A DNA stretch of 56,794 nt from an uncultured Prevotellaceae bacterium (GCA_900318775.1 ONLY01000017.1:1-56794), one strand, 5' to 3'. Shown: positions 43,941 to 53,452, counted from the stretch's first letter. The notes: generated from the letters alone by a model not told the origin. Numbers and translations are program-made.

Positions 43941-44441
43941 ATGATTCAACGCATACAGACCGTCTATTTAGCCATAGTGCTCATTCTATCGTTTGTGGGG
44001 CTTATCTCCACTATCGGTGAATGGACTGTGGCTAATGCTGTCGTAGCCCATTTCAGCAATTTCACGTTTGGAGCAGAGGGGCAGTTCAAGTCGATGGATT
44101 CCACCAGCGGCCCTTGGTGCTTAGGTATATTGCTCATTTTGACCATGTTCCTGTCACTCATGAGCATCATGCTTTTCCGCAAACGTATGCGCCAACTGAG
44201 ACTCACCATCATCAGTACCATCCTTTTGGTGGGTTACGTGGCTGCCTACATCTTCTTCGCCTATGTTTATCAAGTGAAACTTGAGTCATTGTGCGGAGAA
44301 GGCTCTGGGTGTATTCCACCCACCTTTCACCTGAAATTCGCAGCGGTTTTTCCGATACTAAGTATCATCCTCAATTGCCTTGCTATCCAAGGAATCCGCA
44401 AGGATGAAGCATTGGTTCGTTCACTAGATAGGATTCGTTAA
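43941..44441 (+). CDS. DUF4293 integral membrane protein
   Basis: A 166-residue inner membrane protein with four hydrophobic segments (about 5-26, 55-75, 85-105 and 128-150). The N-terminus MIQRIQTVYLAI and the C-terminal NCLAIQGIRKDEALVRSLDRIR match the DUF4293 family, restricted to Bacteroidetes. The function is unknown; it almost always follows bamD and rpoZ. Confidence 0.88.
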   Translation: MIQRIQTVYLAIVLILSFVGLISTIGEWTVANAVVAHFSNFTFGAEGQFKSMDSTSGPWCLGILLILTMFLSLMSIMLFRKRMRQLRLTIISTILLVGYVAAYIFFAYVYQVKLESLCGEGSGCIPPTFHLKFAAVFPILSIILNCLAIQGIRKDEALVRSLDRIR

Positions 44442-44537
44442 AATCCATTTTTCCCCATTGCTACATATATAATATAATGTAGGAGAGGAACGCCACAAAA
44501 GAAAAAGCATTTCCTTCGGTATTTTTTCCTTGAAATG

Positions 44538-44569
44538 TTTTGCAAGTTCAAGAAAAAGCGCTACCTTTG
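44538..44569 (+). promoter_or_regulatory. Promoter of the tRNA operon
   Basis: TTTTG (44538-44542), 19 bases, TACCTTTG (44562-44569) and CA. Transcription near 44576 leaves about 80 bases before the first tRNA. Confidence 0.75.
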
Positions 44570-44657
44570 CACTCGCAATCGGGAAACGAGCCTGACACAA
44601 CGAACAAACATGTTGATGTTTGAGCGTTTGGAAAAGTCCTGAAAGTTCATAAAGAAT

Positions 44658-44730
44658 GCGGAAATAGCTCAGTTGGTAGAGCACAACCTTGCCAAGGTTG
44701 GGGTCGCGAGTTCGAGTCTCGTTTTCCGCT
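44658..44730 (+). tRNA. tRNA-Gly(GCC), copy 1
   Basis: 73 bases with acceptor stem GCGGAAA/TTTCCGC, D-arm AGCTCAGTTGGTAGAGC, anticodon stem-loop CAACC TTGCCAA GGTTG (anticodon GCC) and T-arm TTCGAGT. CCA is not encoded. It is identical to two later copies at 44988 and 45135. Confidence 0.98.
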
Positions 44731-44770
44731 CTCTTGTGAGAGAAAAGATTCTTTGACAACAAAAGAAAAT

Positions 44771-44854
44771 GCCCACGTGGCGGAATGGTAGACGCGCTCG
44801 TTTCAGGTGCGAGTGTTGAGAGACGTGCAAGTTCGATTCTTGTCGTGGGCACCA
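44771..44854 (+). tRNA. tRNA-Leu(CAG)
   Basis: 84 bases including an encoded CCA. Acceptor GCCCACG/CGTGGGC; the anticodon loop TTCAGGT on stem CTCGT/GCGAG gives CAG. A class II variable arm (TGTTGAGAGACG) is present, as expected for leucine tRNA. Confidence 0.96.
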
Positions 44855-44861
44855 CACGAAT

Positions 44862-44943
44862 GGAGAGGTGGCGGAATGGTAGACGCGCTACTTTGAGGGG
44901 GTAGTGGGCTCAGCCCGTGGGAGTTCGAGTCTCCTCCTCTTCA
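44862..44943 (+). tRNA. tRNA-Leu(GAG)
   Basis: 82 bases without encoded CCA. Acceptor GGAGAGG/CCTCTTC (one G-T pair), stem CTACT/GGTAG with loop TTGAGGG (anticodon GAG), and a long variable arm (TGGGCTCAGCCCGT). It begins only 7 bases after the previous tRNA. Confidence 0.96.
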
Positions 44944-44987
44944 CTCAATCTCACATTCCAAAAGCAAAACTCAAGTGAGAGTTTCAT

Positions 44988-45060
44988 GCGGAAATAGCTC
45001 AGTTGGTAGAGCACAACCTTGCCAAGGTTGGGGTCGCGAGTTCGAGTCTCGTTTTCCGCT
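44988..45060 (+). tRNA. tRNA-Gly(GCC), copy 2
   Basis: Identical in all 73 bases to copies 1 and 3. Between it and the Leu tRNA a small stem TCTCAC/GTGAGA (44950-44955, 44975-44980) may guide processing. Confidence 0.98.
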
Positions 45061-45134
45061 CTAATTTTAATGGTTCATAATAAATAAGGGATTTTTTAGT
45101 GATTCCTGTTTGAGAAAATGGGAATCACAAATGT

Positions 45135-45207
45135 GCGGAAATAGCTCAGTTGGTAGAGCACAACCTTGCCAAGGTTGGGGTCGCGAGTTCGAGTCTCGTT
45201 TTCCGCT
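45135..45207 (+). tRNA. tRNA-Gly(GCC), copy 3
   Basis: Identical to copies 1 and 2. The 74-base spacer from copy 2 includes a perfect stem GTGATTCC/GGAATCAC (45099-45106, 45121-45128), which could be a processing or pausing hairpin. Confidence 0.98.
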
Positions 45208-45242
45208 CATCATTTAGACATTCGTTTTTTCATAGCATTCTT

Positions 45243-45280
45243 TGTATCAGAGGCCGAGAGGTTTTTGATACATTTTTTTT
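45243..45280 (+). terminator. tRNA operon terminator
   Basis: TGTATCA (45243-45249) with TGATACA (45266-45272), then eight T. It closes the five-tRNA operon. Confidence 0.8.
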
Positions 45281-45380
45281 GTATATTACACCCAACAGAC
45301 ACAAGAGAATCCAGCATGCAGAAAGATGCCATAAGCTGAGTAAATAGTGGAAGATGAACCTTACAGCATGAACAAAAAGT

Positions 45381-45422
45381 AGGGGGAGATGCAGAATACT
45401 GCTTCTCCCCCTGCTCTATTTA
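45381..45422. terminator. Terminator of the his run (bidirectional)
   Basis: AGGGGGAGA (45381-45389) pairs with TCTCCCCCT (45414-45422), with GCAG/CTGC inside. It lies 38 bases past the hisB stop and is preceded on the leftward strand by CTTTTTG, giving a T-run for the leftward transcript. Confidence 0.8.
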
Positions 45423-45459
45423 TATTCAAGATTACCAGACTGGCAATCCCTGAATCGAA

Positions 45460-46527
45460 TTACAACACCCCTTTGCTTGATGGCAATTGGAACTTGTAGA
45501 TGTCCCGCTTCACAGCCATCTTAATGCTACGGGCCAATGCCTTAAAGATTCCTTCAATCTTATGATGCTCATTGTCACCCTCAGCCTTAATATTAAGGTT
45601 CATACGAGCCGCATCACTGAAAGACTTGAAGAAGTGAAGGAACATCTCCGTCGGCATGTCCCCGACACGCTCACGCTTAAATTCGGCATCCCAGACCAGC
45701 CATGCACGACCACCAAAGTCAAGAGCCACCTGACATAGACAATCGTCCATTGGAAGGGTGTAGCCATAGCGCTCAATACCACGCTTATCGCCAAGGGCTT
45801 TTGCGATGCACTCGCCAAGAGCGATACCCGTATCTTCAATCGTATGATGCTCATCCACATTCAGGTCACCCTGCACATGAATACGAAGGTCTATAGAACC
45901 GTGCTTACCGATTTGCTCCAACATGTGGTCGAAGAATCCAAGACCGGTAGAAATATCGCACTGTCCCGTTCCATCAAGATTAAGACTGATGTCAATATCT
46001 GTTTCCTTGGTTGTGCGACGTACAGAAGCTGTACGCTCGCCTGCAAAAAGAATCTCAGTTATTTCATCCCACGAGTGCACATTGTCGCCCAAGATGAGAT
46101 ACTTGCAACCCAAGTTATTCGCCAACTGTTTATCCGTCTCACGGTCACCAATCACATAGCTATTGGCAAGATCATATTCCCCTGTCATGTACTTTGTCAG
46201 CATACCTGTGCCAGGCTTACGTGTTGGCAGATGCTCTTCAGGGAATGAGCGGTCAATCAGGATTTCATCGAACGTAACCCCCTCCCCTTTCAACGTGTTG
46301 AGCATTAAGTGATGAGTCGGCCAAAAATCCTCTTCCGGATAGGAAGCAGTACCCAAGCCGTCCTGATTGCTCACCATGACAAACTCGAAATCAAGTTTGG
46401 TCCGGATAAAGTTGAGGTTACGGATTACTCCCGGTACAAACTGAAACTTCTCAAAAGAATCAATCTGTTCATCGGCAGGCTCCACAAGGATGGTGCCATC
46501 GCGGTCAATAAAAAGAACTGTCTTCAT
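45460..46527 (-). CDS. hisB: Bifunctional histidinol-phosphatase / imidazoleglycerol-phosphate dehydratase
   Basis: A 355-residue HisB fusion with both activities. The N-terminal HAD phosphatase has [12 protein letters not shown] (6-17) and GDRETD, with the usual Cys/His zinc loop region around [18 protein letters not shown] sequence. The C-terminal dehydratase (from about 165) has [35 protein letters not shown], and [14 protein letters not shown], the metal-binding histidines. It catalyses steps 7 and 9 of histidine synthesis. It is the last gene of the leftward hisGDCB run, two bases after hisC. Confidence 0.97.
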   Translation of the reverse strand: MKTVLFIDRDGTILVEPADEQIDSFEKFQFVPGVIRNLNFIRTKLDFEFVMVSNQDGLGTASYPEEDFWPTHHLMLNTLKGEGVTFDEILIDRSFPEEHLPTRKPGTGMLTKYMTGEYDLANSYVIGDRETDKQLANNLGCKYLILGDNVHSWDEITEILFAGERTASVRRTTKETDIDISLNLDGTGQCDISTGLGFFDHMLEQIGKHGSIDLRIHVQGDLNVDEHHTIEDTGIALGECIAKALGDKRGIERYGYTLPMDDCLCQVALDFGGRAWLVWDAEFKRERVGDMPTEMFLHFFKSFSDAARMNLNIKAEGDNEHHKIEGIFKALARSIKMAVKRDIYKFQLPSSKGVL

Positions 46528-46529
46528 AA

Positions 46530-47567
46530 TTATACGTATTGGCGCAACGCTGAAAGCAATTTAGTATTTTCATCCTTTGTACCCACAGTTATACGAAGGC
46601 AGTCGCCGCAGAGGTGCACACGAGTGCGGTTACGCACAATTACCCCCTTCTGCACCAGATACTTATAAATTCCATCAGCATCTGACACACGAGCAAGGAT
46701 GAAATTAGCATCCGTTGGATAGACCTTCTTGCAGATAGGCAGCATTACCAACGCTTTCATCAGCGTTTCACGCTCTTCCAGTATCATGGAAATGTGGCGC
46801 TGCAACAAAGTCACATTACCCAGAATTTCCAAACCTTTCTTCTGAGTAAGGATATTCACATTGTAAGGATACTTCACCTTATTATAAAGCCCAATGATTT
46901 CCGTACTGGCAAAGGCCATTCCCAGGCGAATGCCTGCAGCCCCCCACGCCTTGGAGAAGGTAGCAAGAACGATAAGATTAGGATATTTCTGAATATCGAA
47001 ACGAAATGGCCGTTGAGCAGAAAAGTCGCTGTAAGCTTCATCTACGACAACAATGCCTTGAAACGCCTCAATAACCTTCTCTATTTTCTCGCGCTGGAAA
47101 GCATTGCCCGTTGGATTATTAGGCGAGCAGATAAAGATTATCTTTGTATTTTCATCACAGGCCGCCAACAAGGCATCAGGATCGATGTCATAATCCTCCG
47201 TCAGAGACACCTTGCGATACTCCACGTCATTCACATCTGCACAGACCTCATACATTCCATATGTAGGATCAATCGCAACGACATTGTCCTTGCCAGGACG
47301 ACAGAAAATACGAAATGGCAAATCTATCGCCTCATCGCTTCCATTGCCCAAAAAGATATTCTCCACAGGCACTTTCTTCATTGGAGCAATCGCCTGCTTC
47401 AACTCTTCCTGAAGAGGGTCAGGGTATCGATTCACTCCATTAGGATACGGATTCTCATTAGCATCAAGAAAGGCATCCGCCTTCACGCCCTTGAACTCGT
47501 CACGAGCGCAACTATATGGTTTCAGTGCCCAGATATTAGGACGTACTAATTCTTGTAAATTCTTCAT
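46530..47567 (-). CDS. hisC: Histidinol-phosphate aminotransferase
   Basis: A 345-residue PLP enzyme that converts imidazole-acetol phosphate to histidinol phosphate. N-terminal [29 protein letters not shown], the SPNNPTGN loop, DEAYSDFS, and the lysine that holds PLP in [15 protein letters not shown]. The C-terminus has the conserved FILARV and [19 protein letters not shown]. Its start overlaps the end of hisD by four bases. Confidence 0.97.
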   Translation of the reverse strand: MKNLQELVRPNIWALKPYSCARDEFKGVKADAFLDANENPYPNGVNRYPDPLQEELKQAIAPMKKVPVENIFLGNGSDEAIDLPFRIFCRPGKDNVVAIDPTYGMYEVCADVNDVEYRKVSLTEDYDIDPDALLAACDENTKIIFICSPNNPTGNAFQREKIEKVIEAFQGIVVVDEAYSDFSAQRPFRFDIQKYPNLIVLATFSKAWGAAGIRLGMAFASTEIIGLYNKVKYPYNVNILTQKKGLEILGNVTLLQRHISMILEERETLMKALVMLPICKKVYPTDANFILARVSDADGIYKYLVQKGVIVRNRTRVHLCGDCLRITVGTKDENTKLLSALRQYV

Positions 47568-48844
47568 AATGATTGCATTCTTACGGTCATTGCATTCTTG
47601 TGAGCATCCAGTTGTTCCGCTTCCGCCATCAGCTCCACAGCATGACCAATAGAGCGTATGCCTTCTGCAGATAATTCTTGGAAGGTTATTTTACGACAGA
47701 ATGAGTCGAGATTCACGCCGCTATAAGCCTTAGCATAGCCAGAAGTCGGAAGCGTATGATTAGTGCCAGAAGCATAGTCACCAGCAGACTCACAGGAATA
47801 ATTGCCAAGAAAAACACTTCCGGCATTCACAACCCTTTCAGCAAACGAATGATAGTCCTTGATGGCTAAAATCAGATGCTCTGGCGCATACTCGTTGGTC
47901 ATCTCGACCACCTCATCCATGTCTTTGACAATGATAAGTTTCGAATACTCCAGAGACTTCTCTGCGATGTCTTTACGTGGCAACAGCGCCAACTGACGAG
48001 CCACCTCGGCATCAACCTTTTGGGCCATTGCTTCAGATGTCGTAATAAGGATTACTTGCGAATCCACACCATGTTCTGCTTGAGAGAGCAAGTCTGCTGC
48101 CACAAACACCGGATTTGCCGTATCGTCAGCCACCACGGCCACCTCTGAAGGACCGGCTGGCATATCTATAGCAGCTTCATACAAACTCACCTGCTGCTTA
48201 GCAGCCATCACAAACTGATTGCCAGGACCAAAAATTTTGCTAACCTTCGGCACAGATTCAGTACCGTATGCCATAGCACCTATCGCTTGAACGCCACCCG
48301 CTTTGAAAATCTTACTAACGCCTGCCACTTTCGCAGCCATCAGAATAGCGGGATGCACCTTGCCCTCACGATTCGGAGGTGTACAAAGCACAATTTCTTT
48401 ACAGCCTGCAATCTTAGCCGGTGTGGCAAGCATCAACACGGTAGAAAACAGAGGGGCGGTACCTCCGGGAATGTAGAGGCCCACTTTCTCAATAGGCACA
48501 GACTTTTGCCAGCATACTACACCAGGAGCTGTCTCCACCTTCTCGCCTTCAAATTTCTGCGATGCGTGGAACTTCTCAATATTTGCATGAGCCAGCGCCA
48601 ACGCTTCCTTCAATTCATCTGACACCAATGCCTCTGCCTCAGCAATTTCTTCCTCGGAGACAGCCAAAGTGTCAAGCTTCACTTTGTCAAACTTCTCCTC
48701 AAAAGCTTTTACTGCAGAGTCACCCTCCTGCCGAATCTGATTGAGCACAGTCTGCACCGTCTCTCGCAGTTCGGAGGCATCGCGATGTGGACGTTCCAAC
48801 AGTTTCCCCCACTCCTGTTTACTGGGATATTTAATAATGTTCAT
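47564..48844 (-). CDS. hisD: Histidinol dehydrogenase
   Basis: A 426-residue zinc enzyme that oxidises histidinol to histidine in two NAD steps. Family marks are [55 protein letters not shown], the catalytic HGVDSQV and zinc-site [19 protein letters not shown]. Only the last part of histidine synthesis is present here (G, D, C, B); hisH, hisA, hisF and hisI must lie elsewhere. Confidence 0.98.
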   Translation of the reverse strand: MNIIKYPSKQEWGKLLERPHRDASELRETVQTVLNQIRQEGDSAVKAFEEKFDKVKLDTLAVSEEEIAEAEALVSDELKEALALAHANIEKFHASQKFEGEKVETAPGVVCWQKSVPIEKVGLYIPGGTAPLFSTVLMLATPAKIAGCKEIVLCTPPNREGKVHPAILMAAKVAGVSKIFKAGGVQAIGAMAYGTESVPKVSKIFGPGNQFVMAAKQQVSLYEAAIDMPAGPSEVAVVADDTANPVFVAADLLSQAEHGVDSQVILITTSEAMAQKVDAEVARQLALLPRKDIAEKSLEYSKLIIVKDMDEVVEMTNEYAPEHLILAIKDYHSFAERVVNAGSVFLGNYSCESAGDYASGTNHTLPTSGYAKAYSGVNLDSFCRKITFQELSAEGIRSIGHAVELMAEAEQLDAHKNAMTVRMQSL

Positions 48845-48855
48845 GTTTGCTTAAT

Positions 48856-48950
48856 TTATAATTCATAATGTATAATTTATAATAACCATGCGGCTTGTGT
48901 ACATCGCGTCAGCCTTATTATACATTATGAATTATACATTGTACATTACA
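48856..48950. repeat. Heptad arms around a CCATGCGG core, between hisG and hisD
   Basis: Left heptads TTCATAA, TGTATAA, TTTATAA (48862-48882), core CCATGCGGCTTGTG then ACATCGCGTCAGCC (48886-48914), right heptads CATTATG, AATTATA, CATTGTA, CATTACA (48923-48950), forming an inverted repeat. The core shares CCATGCGG, TGTGTnCATCGCGTnAGC with 21436-21488. It fills the whole gap between two genes of the same pathway, so the hisG-D transcript must cross it. Confidence 0.85.
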
Positions 48951-49797
48951 AAATCATTTTCTCAATCGGTGTAACTAAAATACCTTCAGCACCAAGCGCT
49001 TTCAACTGGCCCACAATCTCCCAGAAGTGCTTCTCGTCAAGTACTGCATGAACAGAGCACCAATCCTCGTCAGCCAATGGAATGATTGTCGGGCTCTTCA
49101 AGCCAGGCAACACCTTCACAATCTCATCCAAACGAGCTTTAGGCGCATTCATACGCACATACTTCTTGTCCTCTGCAATCAATACAGAGTTAATGCGGAA
49201 CAACAAATCATCAAGGATTGCCTTTTTCTCTTCTGACAGATTCGGATTTCCAATCAGCAGCGCCTCACTCTTCATCACGACTTCCACCTCCTTCAGGTTG
49301 TTGCTTACCAGAGTTGAGCCAGAGCTTACAATATCAAAGATGCCATCAGCCAAGCCAATGCCAGGGGCAATCTCCACAGAGCCCTGAATCACATGAATCT
49401 CAGTCTTCACGCCCTTCTCTTCCAAGAATTTGCGAAGAATCACCGGATAAGACGTAGCGATTTTCTTTCCATTGAACCATTCCACACCGGGATAATCCAC
49501 AGCTTTAGGGATAGCAAGAGAAATGCGGCACTTACTGAAACCTAAACGCTTCACGATGTCCGCCTTTTCACCACGTTCCACAAACTCGTTCTCGCCCACG
49601 ATACCCACATCGGCCACGCCGTCTGCCACGGTCTGTGGAATATCATCATCACGGAGGAACAATACCTCCAATGGGAAGTTAGAAGACTGAACGAGCAAAG
49701 TGCGCTTGCTTGAGCTTACTTTAATGCCGGTCTCTTTCAGAAGATCCATTGTGTCTTCAAAAAGACGGCCCTTTGATTGAACTGCTATACGTAACAT
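48946..49797 (-). CDS. hisG: ATP phosphoribosyltransferase, long form
   Basis: A 283-residue HisG of the long type with the C-terminal histidine-binding regulatory domain (from about 215, KVLPGLKSPTIIPLADEDWCSVHAVLDEKHFWEIVGQLK, given here in part). It performs the first, feedback-inhibited step, ATP plus PRPP. N-terminal LRIAVQSKGRL, then DVGIVGENEFVERG and ISLAIP, and the PRPP loop IVSSGSTLVSNNLKEVE. It lies 40 bases after the GT2 gene and may be read from an upstream promoter. No attenuator or T-box is visible. Confidence 0.97.
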   Translation of the reverse strand: MLRIAVQSKGRLFEDTMDLLKETGIKVSSSKRTLLVQSSNFPLEVLFLRDDDIPQTVADGVADVGIVGENEFVERGEKADIVKRLGFSKCRISLAIPKAVDYPGVEWFNGKKIATSYPVILRKFLEEKGVKTEIHVIQGSVEIAPGIGLADGIFDIVSSGSTLVSNNLKEVEVVMKSEALLIGNPNLSEEKKAILDDLLFRINSVLIAEDKKYVRMNAPKARLDEIVKVLPGLKSPTIIPLADEDWCSVHAVLDEKHFWEIVGQLKALGAEGILVTPIEKMIL

Positions 49798-49837
49798 ATG
49801 TAATAGGTATTTTATTCGTTTGTAAAATGGTGAAATA

Positions 49838-51007
49838 TTAATTTAATGCGCCATGAAAAGTCATAATAGACTTGTTCGATGGAATGTATGTAGAAATAGT
49901 AGGATGTTGGCGCCCAGGGGCGTCATGCCGAAAGAAATCCAAGATTGAGCAGAACGGGAACCTCTCTGTGTCGAATACCACATAGTCATAATCCCTATAC
50001 AGCACATCGGAACTTGGCAAATCATTCTGGCGCGAATGGAACACATCATACTGAAAACGATGCTTCTCCATAATTGCTTGCATGTCCTGCAAATTCATGC
50101 CATCGCCTACCAACAAAAATTTCAATTGGTGCTTCTCAGTCTTCTTGCACGACCACGCACGCACCTTTTGTGTTACATACGTCATCATCCCCTTTATCAC
50201 AATAGCCAACGTGATGAAGAACGAGTAGATGAAGCTGTAATGCGAGAAATGCTTCTTGAAGAAAATGGCCATTGCCTTGTGGAACGCATTCACATACCGG
50301 AGTGAATCTTTCTTTGTGCTCTCGCCCTTATAATGAAGGATGTTCGTAGGGATGTAATAGTTTTGGTATCCAGCCTTCAGCACCCGATAGCTCAAGTCTA
50401 TATCCTCGCCATACATAAAGAAAGTCTCATCCAACAGTCCGACCTCATCCAGCGCTTTTTTTCTGATGAACATAAAAGCGCCACTCACAATCTCAATCGG
50501 ATTGATAGCCTGCTTATTCAAATACTGCATGTAATAACGCCCAAACAGATGGCTCTTGGGAAAGAGCGCACCCAAACCAGACATTTTGCAGAAAGCCACA
50601 AACGGCGTCGGGATACCACGCCGAGACTCTGGTGCAAACGACCCATCGACCTTCAGCATTCCTACACCGCAGACACCAGCCCGTGGATGTTCATCCATAA
50701 AGTCCATGCATTCTCTCAATGAGCGCTCTCCCACAAATGTATCAGGATTCAGCAACAGCACATATTCACCTCTCGCCTGCACAATCGCCTGATTATTCGC
50801 CCTTGAAAAACCTACATTCTCTTTGTTTTCAATATACCGGACCCACGGAAAACGGCTTTTCAGGTATGCAACCGAGTCGTCCGTACTGGCATTGTCCACT
50901 ACAAACACTTCACCAGACAAACCACACAGCGCCTTCTCCACTGAGAGCAAACATTGCTCTAAGTAGTAGCGCACATTATAGTTCACTATGACGACAGACA
51001 ATTTCAC
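49838..51007 (-). CDS. Glycosyltransferase family 2 protein
   Basis: A 389-residue membrane-associated GT2 enzyme. The N-terminal GT-A domain shows LSVVIVNYNVRYYLEQCL, VDNASTDDS, GFSRANNQAI and the metal-binding LLLNPDTFVG (DxD-type), then GVGMLKVDG and FFMYGEDIDLSYRV. It has a hydrophobic segment (IYSFFITLAIVIKGMMTYV, about 259-277) and a soluble C-terminal tail of about 100 residues. It probably adds a sugar to a surface glycan or lipid; the acceptor is unknown. In Bacteroidales this gene commonly sits next to recR and the small membrane protein, as here. Confidence 0.92.
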   Translation of the reverse strand: MKLSVVIVNYNVRYYLEQCLLSVEKALCGLSGEVFVVDNASTDDSVAYLKSRFPWVRYIENKENVGFSRANNQAIVQARGEYVLLLNPDTFVGERSLRECMDFMDEHPRAGVCGVGMLKVDGSFAPESRRGIPTPFVAFCKMSGLGALFPKSHLFGRYYMQYLNKQAINPIEIVSGAFMFIRKKALDEVGLLDETFFMYGEDIDLSYRVLKAGYQNYYIPTNILHYKGESTKKDSLRYVNAFHKAMAIFFKKHFSHYSFIYSFFITLAIVIKGMMTYVTQKVRAWSCKKTEKHQLKFLLVGDGMNLQDMQAIMEKHRFQYDVFHSRQNDLPSSDVLYRDYDYVVFDTERFPFCSILDFFRHDAPGRQHPTISTYIPSNKSIMTFHGALN

Positions 51008-51032
51008 CGTTTCACTATCGCGTTTTACTGTT

Positions 51033-51485
51033 CTATTCGTTGTTCACGCCTTCTAGATATGCTTGCACTTTTTCGCAAGTAGGCCAACAATACAATGTAG
51101 TCAGCAAGGCCACCAATGCGCAGAAGACGCCCGTGACATTCATCGTCACATAATACGCCACCACGCCCAGCACCGCTGTCACACACAAGATGCCCATTCG
51201 CACGGCACTCCACACATGATACGCATTCAGAGCCTCCTCGTTATTCATGCGACGCAATCCTTTTGTTGTATTTAGCACAAACAGACGCAACGCTGCAGGA
51301 ATGCCAACGACTGTCAGAAGAATCACCACTGTGTTCCACTTAAACTCCATCTCCGAGTTCGGAATCACCATACCATTAGGAATCACTTCGATTTCTCCCA
51401 ATGCTACCACTGCAGCGACAATCAACCACACTATCAACAGCTCCACTTTCAGAGCTTTCAAAAGTCTTTCTATATATTTTACCAT
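51033..51485 (-). CDS. Small integral membrane protein of unknown function
   Basis: A 150-residue protein with four hydrophobic segments (about 15-32, 50-68, 95-113 and 117-134) and a conserved-looking cytoplasmic NTTKGLRRMNNEEALNAYH. No family I can name. It lies 18 bases after recR and 25 bases before the GT2 gene, so it is most likely in the same operon, an arrangement typical of Bacteroidales. Confidence 0.8.
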   Translation of the reverse strand: MVKYIERLLKALKVELLIVWLIVAAVVALGEIEVIPNGMVIPNSEMEFKWNTVVILLTVVGIPAALRLFVLNTTKGLRRMNNEEALNAYHVWSAVRMGILCVTAVLGVVAYYVTMNVTGVFCALVALLTTLYCWPTCEKVQAYLEGVNNE

Positions 51486-51503
51486 AAATTCAACAATATA
51501 CCA

Positions 51504-52121
51504 TCATCTGTCCTTTACAGGCACTCTATTCACCAATGACCGTCCCAGCGTCACCTCATCCGTGTACTGCAGCTCATCATTAATGCTCATGCCCCTTGCC
51601 AACATGGTCAACTTCACCTCCGGCCAGCGCTGCAACTTCCTCGAGATATAGAAGTTTGTCGCGTCGCCTTCCATCGTGGAGCTCAAGGCAAAAATCACCT
51701 CTTCCACTCCCCCGTGGCTTACACGTTCAATCAGACTTTCTATCTCCAATTGTCCAGGCCCCACACCATCCATAGGTGAAATCACGCCGCCCAGCACATG
51801 ATACAATCCTCGGTACATTTGGGTCTGCTCAATCGACATCACATCCTGCACGTTTTCCACCACACAGATTTGCGAAGCATCACGCATAGGGTTCGCACAA
51901 ATCTGACACACATCTTCGTCACTAATGTTGTGGCACACCCTGCAATAGTGCACCTCATGACATAGTGTTGATACAGCATCCGTAAAAGCGTCAATGCGCC
52001 CCACATCCATCCGCAACATATGCAGCACCAAGCGCATGGCTGTTTTTCGCCCCACACCTGGCAACTTAGAAAACTCATCCACTGCACGTTCGAGCAATGC
52101 TGACGAATACTGCTGATTCAT
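51504..52121 (-). CDS. recR: Recombination protein RecR
   Basis: A 205-residue RecR, which loads RecA on gapped DNA together with RecO. An N-terminal helix-hairpin-helix ([17 protein letters not shown]), a four-cysteine zinc finger ([16 protein letters not shown]), and the Toprim domain ([36 protein letters not shown]). A -7 box TATCTTTG lies at 52164-52157, 36 bases upstream, with a weak -33. Confidence 0.97.
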   Translation of the reverse strand: MNQQYSSALLERAVDEFSKLPGVGRKTAMRLVLHMLRMDVGRIDAFTDAVSTLCHEVHYCRVCHNISDEDVCQICANPMRDASQICVVENVQDVMSIEQTQMYRGLYHVLGGVISPMDGVGPGQLEIESLIERVSHGGVEEVIFALSSTMEGDATNFYISRKLQRWPEVKLTMLARGMSINDELQYTDEVTLGRSLVNRVPVKDR

Positions 52122-52174
52122 ACCAGTTCCCTTGTACGTTAACCCTTAATCGACTGCAAAGATAGCGAATAAAA

Positions 52175-52272
52175 GTGAAAAGTAAAGTGTGAAGAGTGAA
52201 AAATCCCAGCTACTTGACCTTTCAACGGTCCGACACTGGATTATTTCACTCTTCACACTCCACTTTTCACAC
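52175..52272. repeat. Inverted heptad arms upstream of recR
   Basis: Left arm GTGAAAA, GTAAAGT, GTGAAGA, GTGAAAA (52175-52202) and right arm TTTCACT, CTTCACA, CTCCACT, TTTCACA (52244-52271) are near-perfect inverted copies with a 36-base spacer. The period is 7 bases, as in the other arrays, but the sequence is different. It lies between recR and the small protein gene, close to the recR promoter. Confidence 0.8.
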
Positions 52273-52284
52273 ATAGAGAGCGTG

Positions 52285-52527
52285 TTATATCAATCTTGCG
52301 ATGAAACTGAACACACTTCTAAATGTCTTAAAAGTTTTGTAGGCAGTGATGCCATAACCAATCCAGTTCATCCACCTGTTCGACGAATTCAAGAACAGAT
52401 TGTCTGCTGGCATGAAGCAGTTTGACACATCGCCTCTCAGGTCATCAAAGCTACGCTTCATAAGCCGTCGTGCCTTTACCTTATCAGCACGAATTTCATC
52501 CAACGAAAGATAGGCCACCTTTTTCAT
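52285..52527 (-). CDS. Small conserved-type protein, unknown
   Basis: An 80-residue protein whose start overlaps the stop of the holin-like gene by four bases (ATGA). A basic, helical N-terminus (LSLDEIRADKVKARRLMKRSF) and a moderately hydrophobic C-terminus (WIGYGITAYKTFKTFRSVFSFIARLI) suggest a peripheral or single-span membrane protein. It is the last gene in the YtxH / holin-like set and probably works with them. Confidence 0.75.
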   Translation of the reverse strand: MKKVAYLSLDEIRADKVKARRLMKRSFDDLRGDVSNCFMPADNLFLNSSNRWMNWIGYGITAYKTFKTFRSVFSFIARLI

Positions 52528-52976
52528 ACGTCACCTCCTTCCTCTTCATAATCCTCCATTTCTTTCGCCAATGATTCAGCCAATTGATGAATGCGCTCCT
52601 CCTTTTCAGACTTTGCCAATAGTTCCTCCGTCAAGGTCGGTCCTTCCAATAGCTGCCGGCTGAACACTTTGACATAGCGGTTCTCAATGAGCGGTTTACG
52701 GCACAGATAGATAACCCCAATAGCCAAAAGGAGCACAGCTCCCACGATATAATAGCTCAGCATTTCGTTGCCTGTCAGCAACGCCAGCGTCTTCACCACA
52801 CCTGTGCTTAAGAAAAAGATAGCGCTTGTCGCCAACGCAAATGCGATTGCAGCAAACACCACACATGTAGTCACCACGGTGAGCCGTTCCGCTGCAGCCA
52901 AGCGCAGGTAGCGCTCCGCTCTGTATAGTACCTGTTTCAGGTCATTGTTGATTTGCTTTGAAGCATCCAGTCCCAT
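52524..52976 (-). CDS. Phage holin superfamily III / YqjE-like membrane protein
   Basis: A 150-residue inner membrane protein with two adjacent hydrophobic segments (about 35-60 and 70-90), in the DUF1469 / holin-X superfamily, and a charged C-terminal tail (LLAKSEKEERIHQLAESLAKEMEDYEEEGG, in part). Such proteins are not phage holins in this setting; they accompany YtxH and small membrane proteins in stress-induced envelope operons of Bacteroidales. Starts at 52976. Confidence 0.85.
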   Translation of the reverse strand: MGLDASKQINNDLKQVLYRAERYLRLAAAERLTVVTTCVVFAAIAFALATSAIFFLSTGVVKTLALLTGNEMLSYYIVGAVLLLAIGVIYLCRKPLIENRYVKVFSRQLLEGPTLTEELLAKSEKEERIHQLAESLAKEMEDYEEEGGDV

Positions 52977-52997
52977 AAGCTTTTAAAGTATCCTTGT

Positions 52998-53072
52998 TTA
53001 GCCTTTTCTATCCATAAAAATTATCAAAACGATACAAATTATCGCCACACTCAAAGCCACAGCACCCGCCAT
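52998..53072 (-). CDS. Possible 24-residue membrane peptide
   Basis: An ATG-initiated frame, MAGAVALSVAIICIVLIIFM then DRKG, forms one hydrophobic helix with a positive C-terminus. It is in the gap between the YtxH and holin-like genes, on the same strand. There is no ribosome binding site or known homologue to support it. The length and composition are typical of real small membrane proteins but also of chance. Confidence 0.3.
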   Translation of the reverse strand: MAGAVALSVAIICIVLIIFMDRKG

Positions 53073-53155
53073 TTGATTGGCAACGCACACATCAACTTTG
53101 AGCGAAGCGATAATTTTGAGTTTCGAGCTGTCCGCGTTCAGCTCTCGGCAAAGCG

Positions 53156-53398
53156 CTATTCTGCATCAAAATCAACAGCAGGAACAGGCTCTTTCTTTCT
53201 GCCAATGCTCTTGATGTCCTCAACTAGCTTGTCAAAGCCTTCCTTATCAAGTTTGATGCCACGCTTTTGAAGCGCTTCTTTTATCTTAGCACGCTGATCC
53301 ACGCCTTTTTCTGGAGCAAACAGTAAACCAACAGCTGCGCCAGCTATAGCACCGCCTACAAAGGCTGCTACTAATGCAAAACCATCTCCTTTAGTCAT
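53156..53398 (-). CDS. YtxH domain protein
   Basis: An 80-residue protein with a single N-terminal membrane segment containing the glycine zipper of the YtxH family (FVGGAIAGAAVGLLFAPEKG, 14-33), then a charged helix (KEGFDKLVEDIKSIGRKKE). The family is linked to envelope stress in Gram-positives and Bacteroidetes. A clear promoter is about 55 bases upstream. First gene of the leftward set. Confidence 0.88.
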   Translation of the reverse strand: MTKGDGFALVAAFVGGAIAGAAVGLLFAPEKGVDQRAKIKEALQKRGIKLDKEGFDKLVEDIKSIGRKKEPVPAVDFDAE

Positions 53399-53452
53399 AA
53401 TCGTTTAAATTTAAGAGGTTAATAAAAAGGTGAAATTGTTTTTATTTCGAGT

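Noticed and set aside
49798..49837. A histidine attenuator or T-box before hisG
   Set aside because: The gap is only 40 bases, AT-rich, with no hairpins or run of histidine codons.
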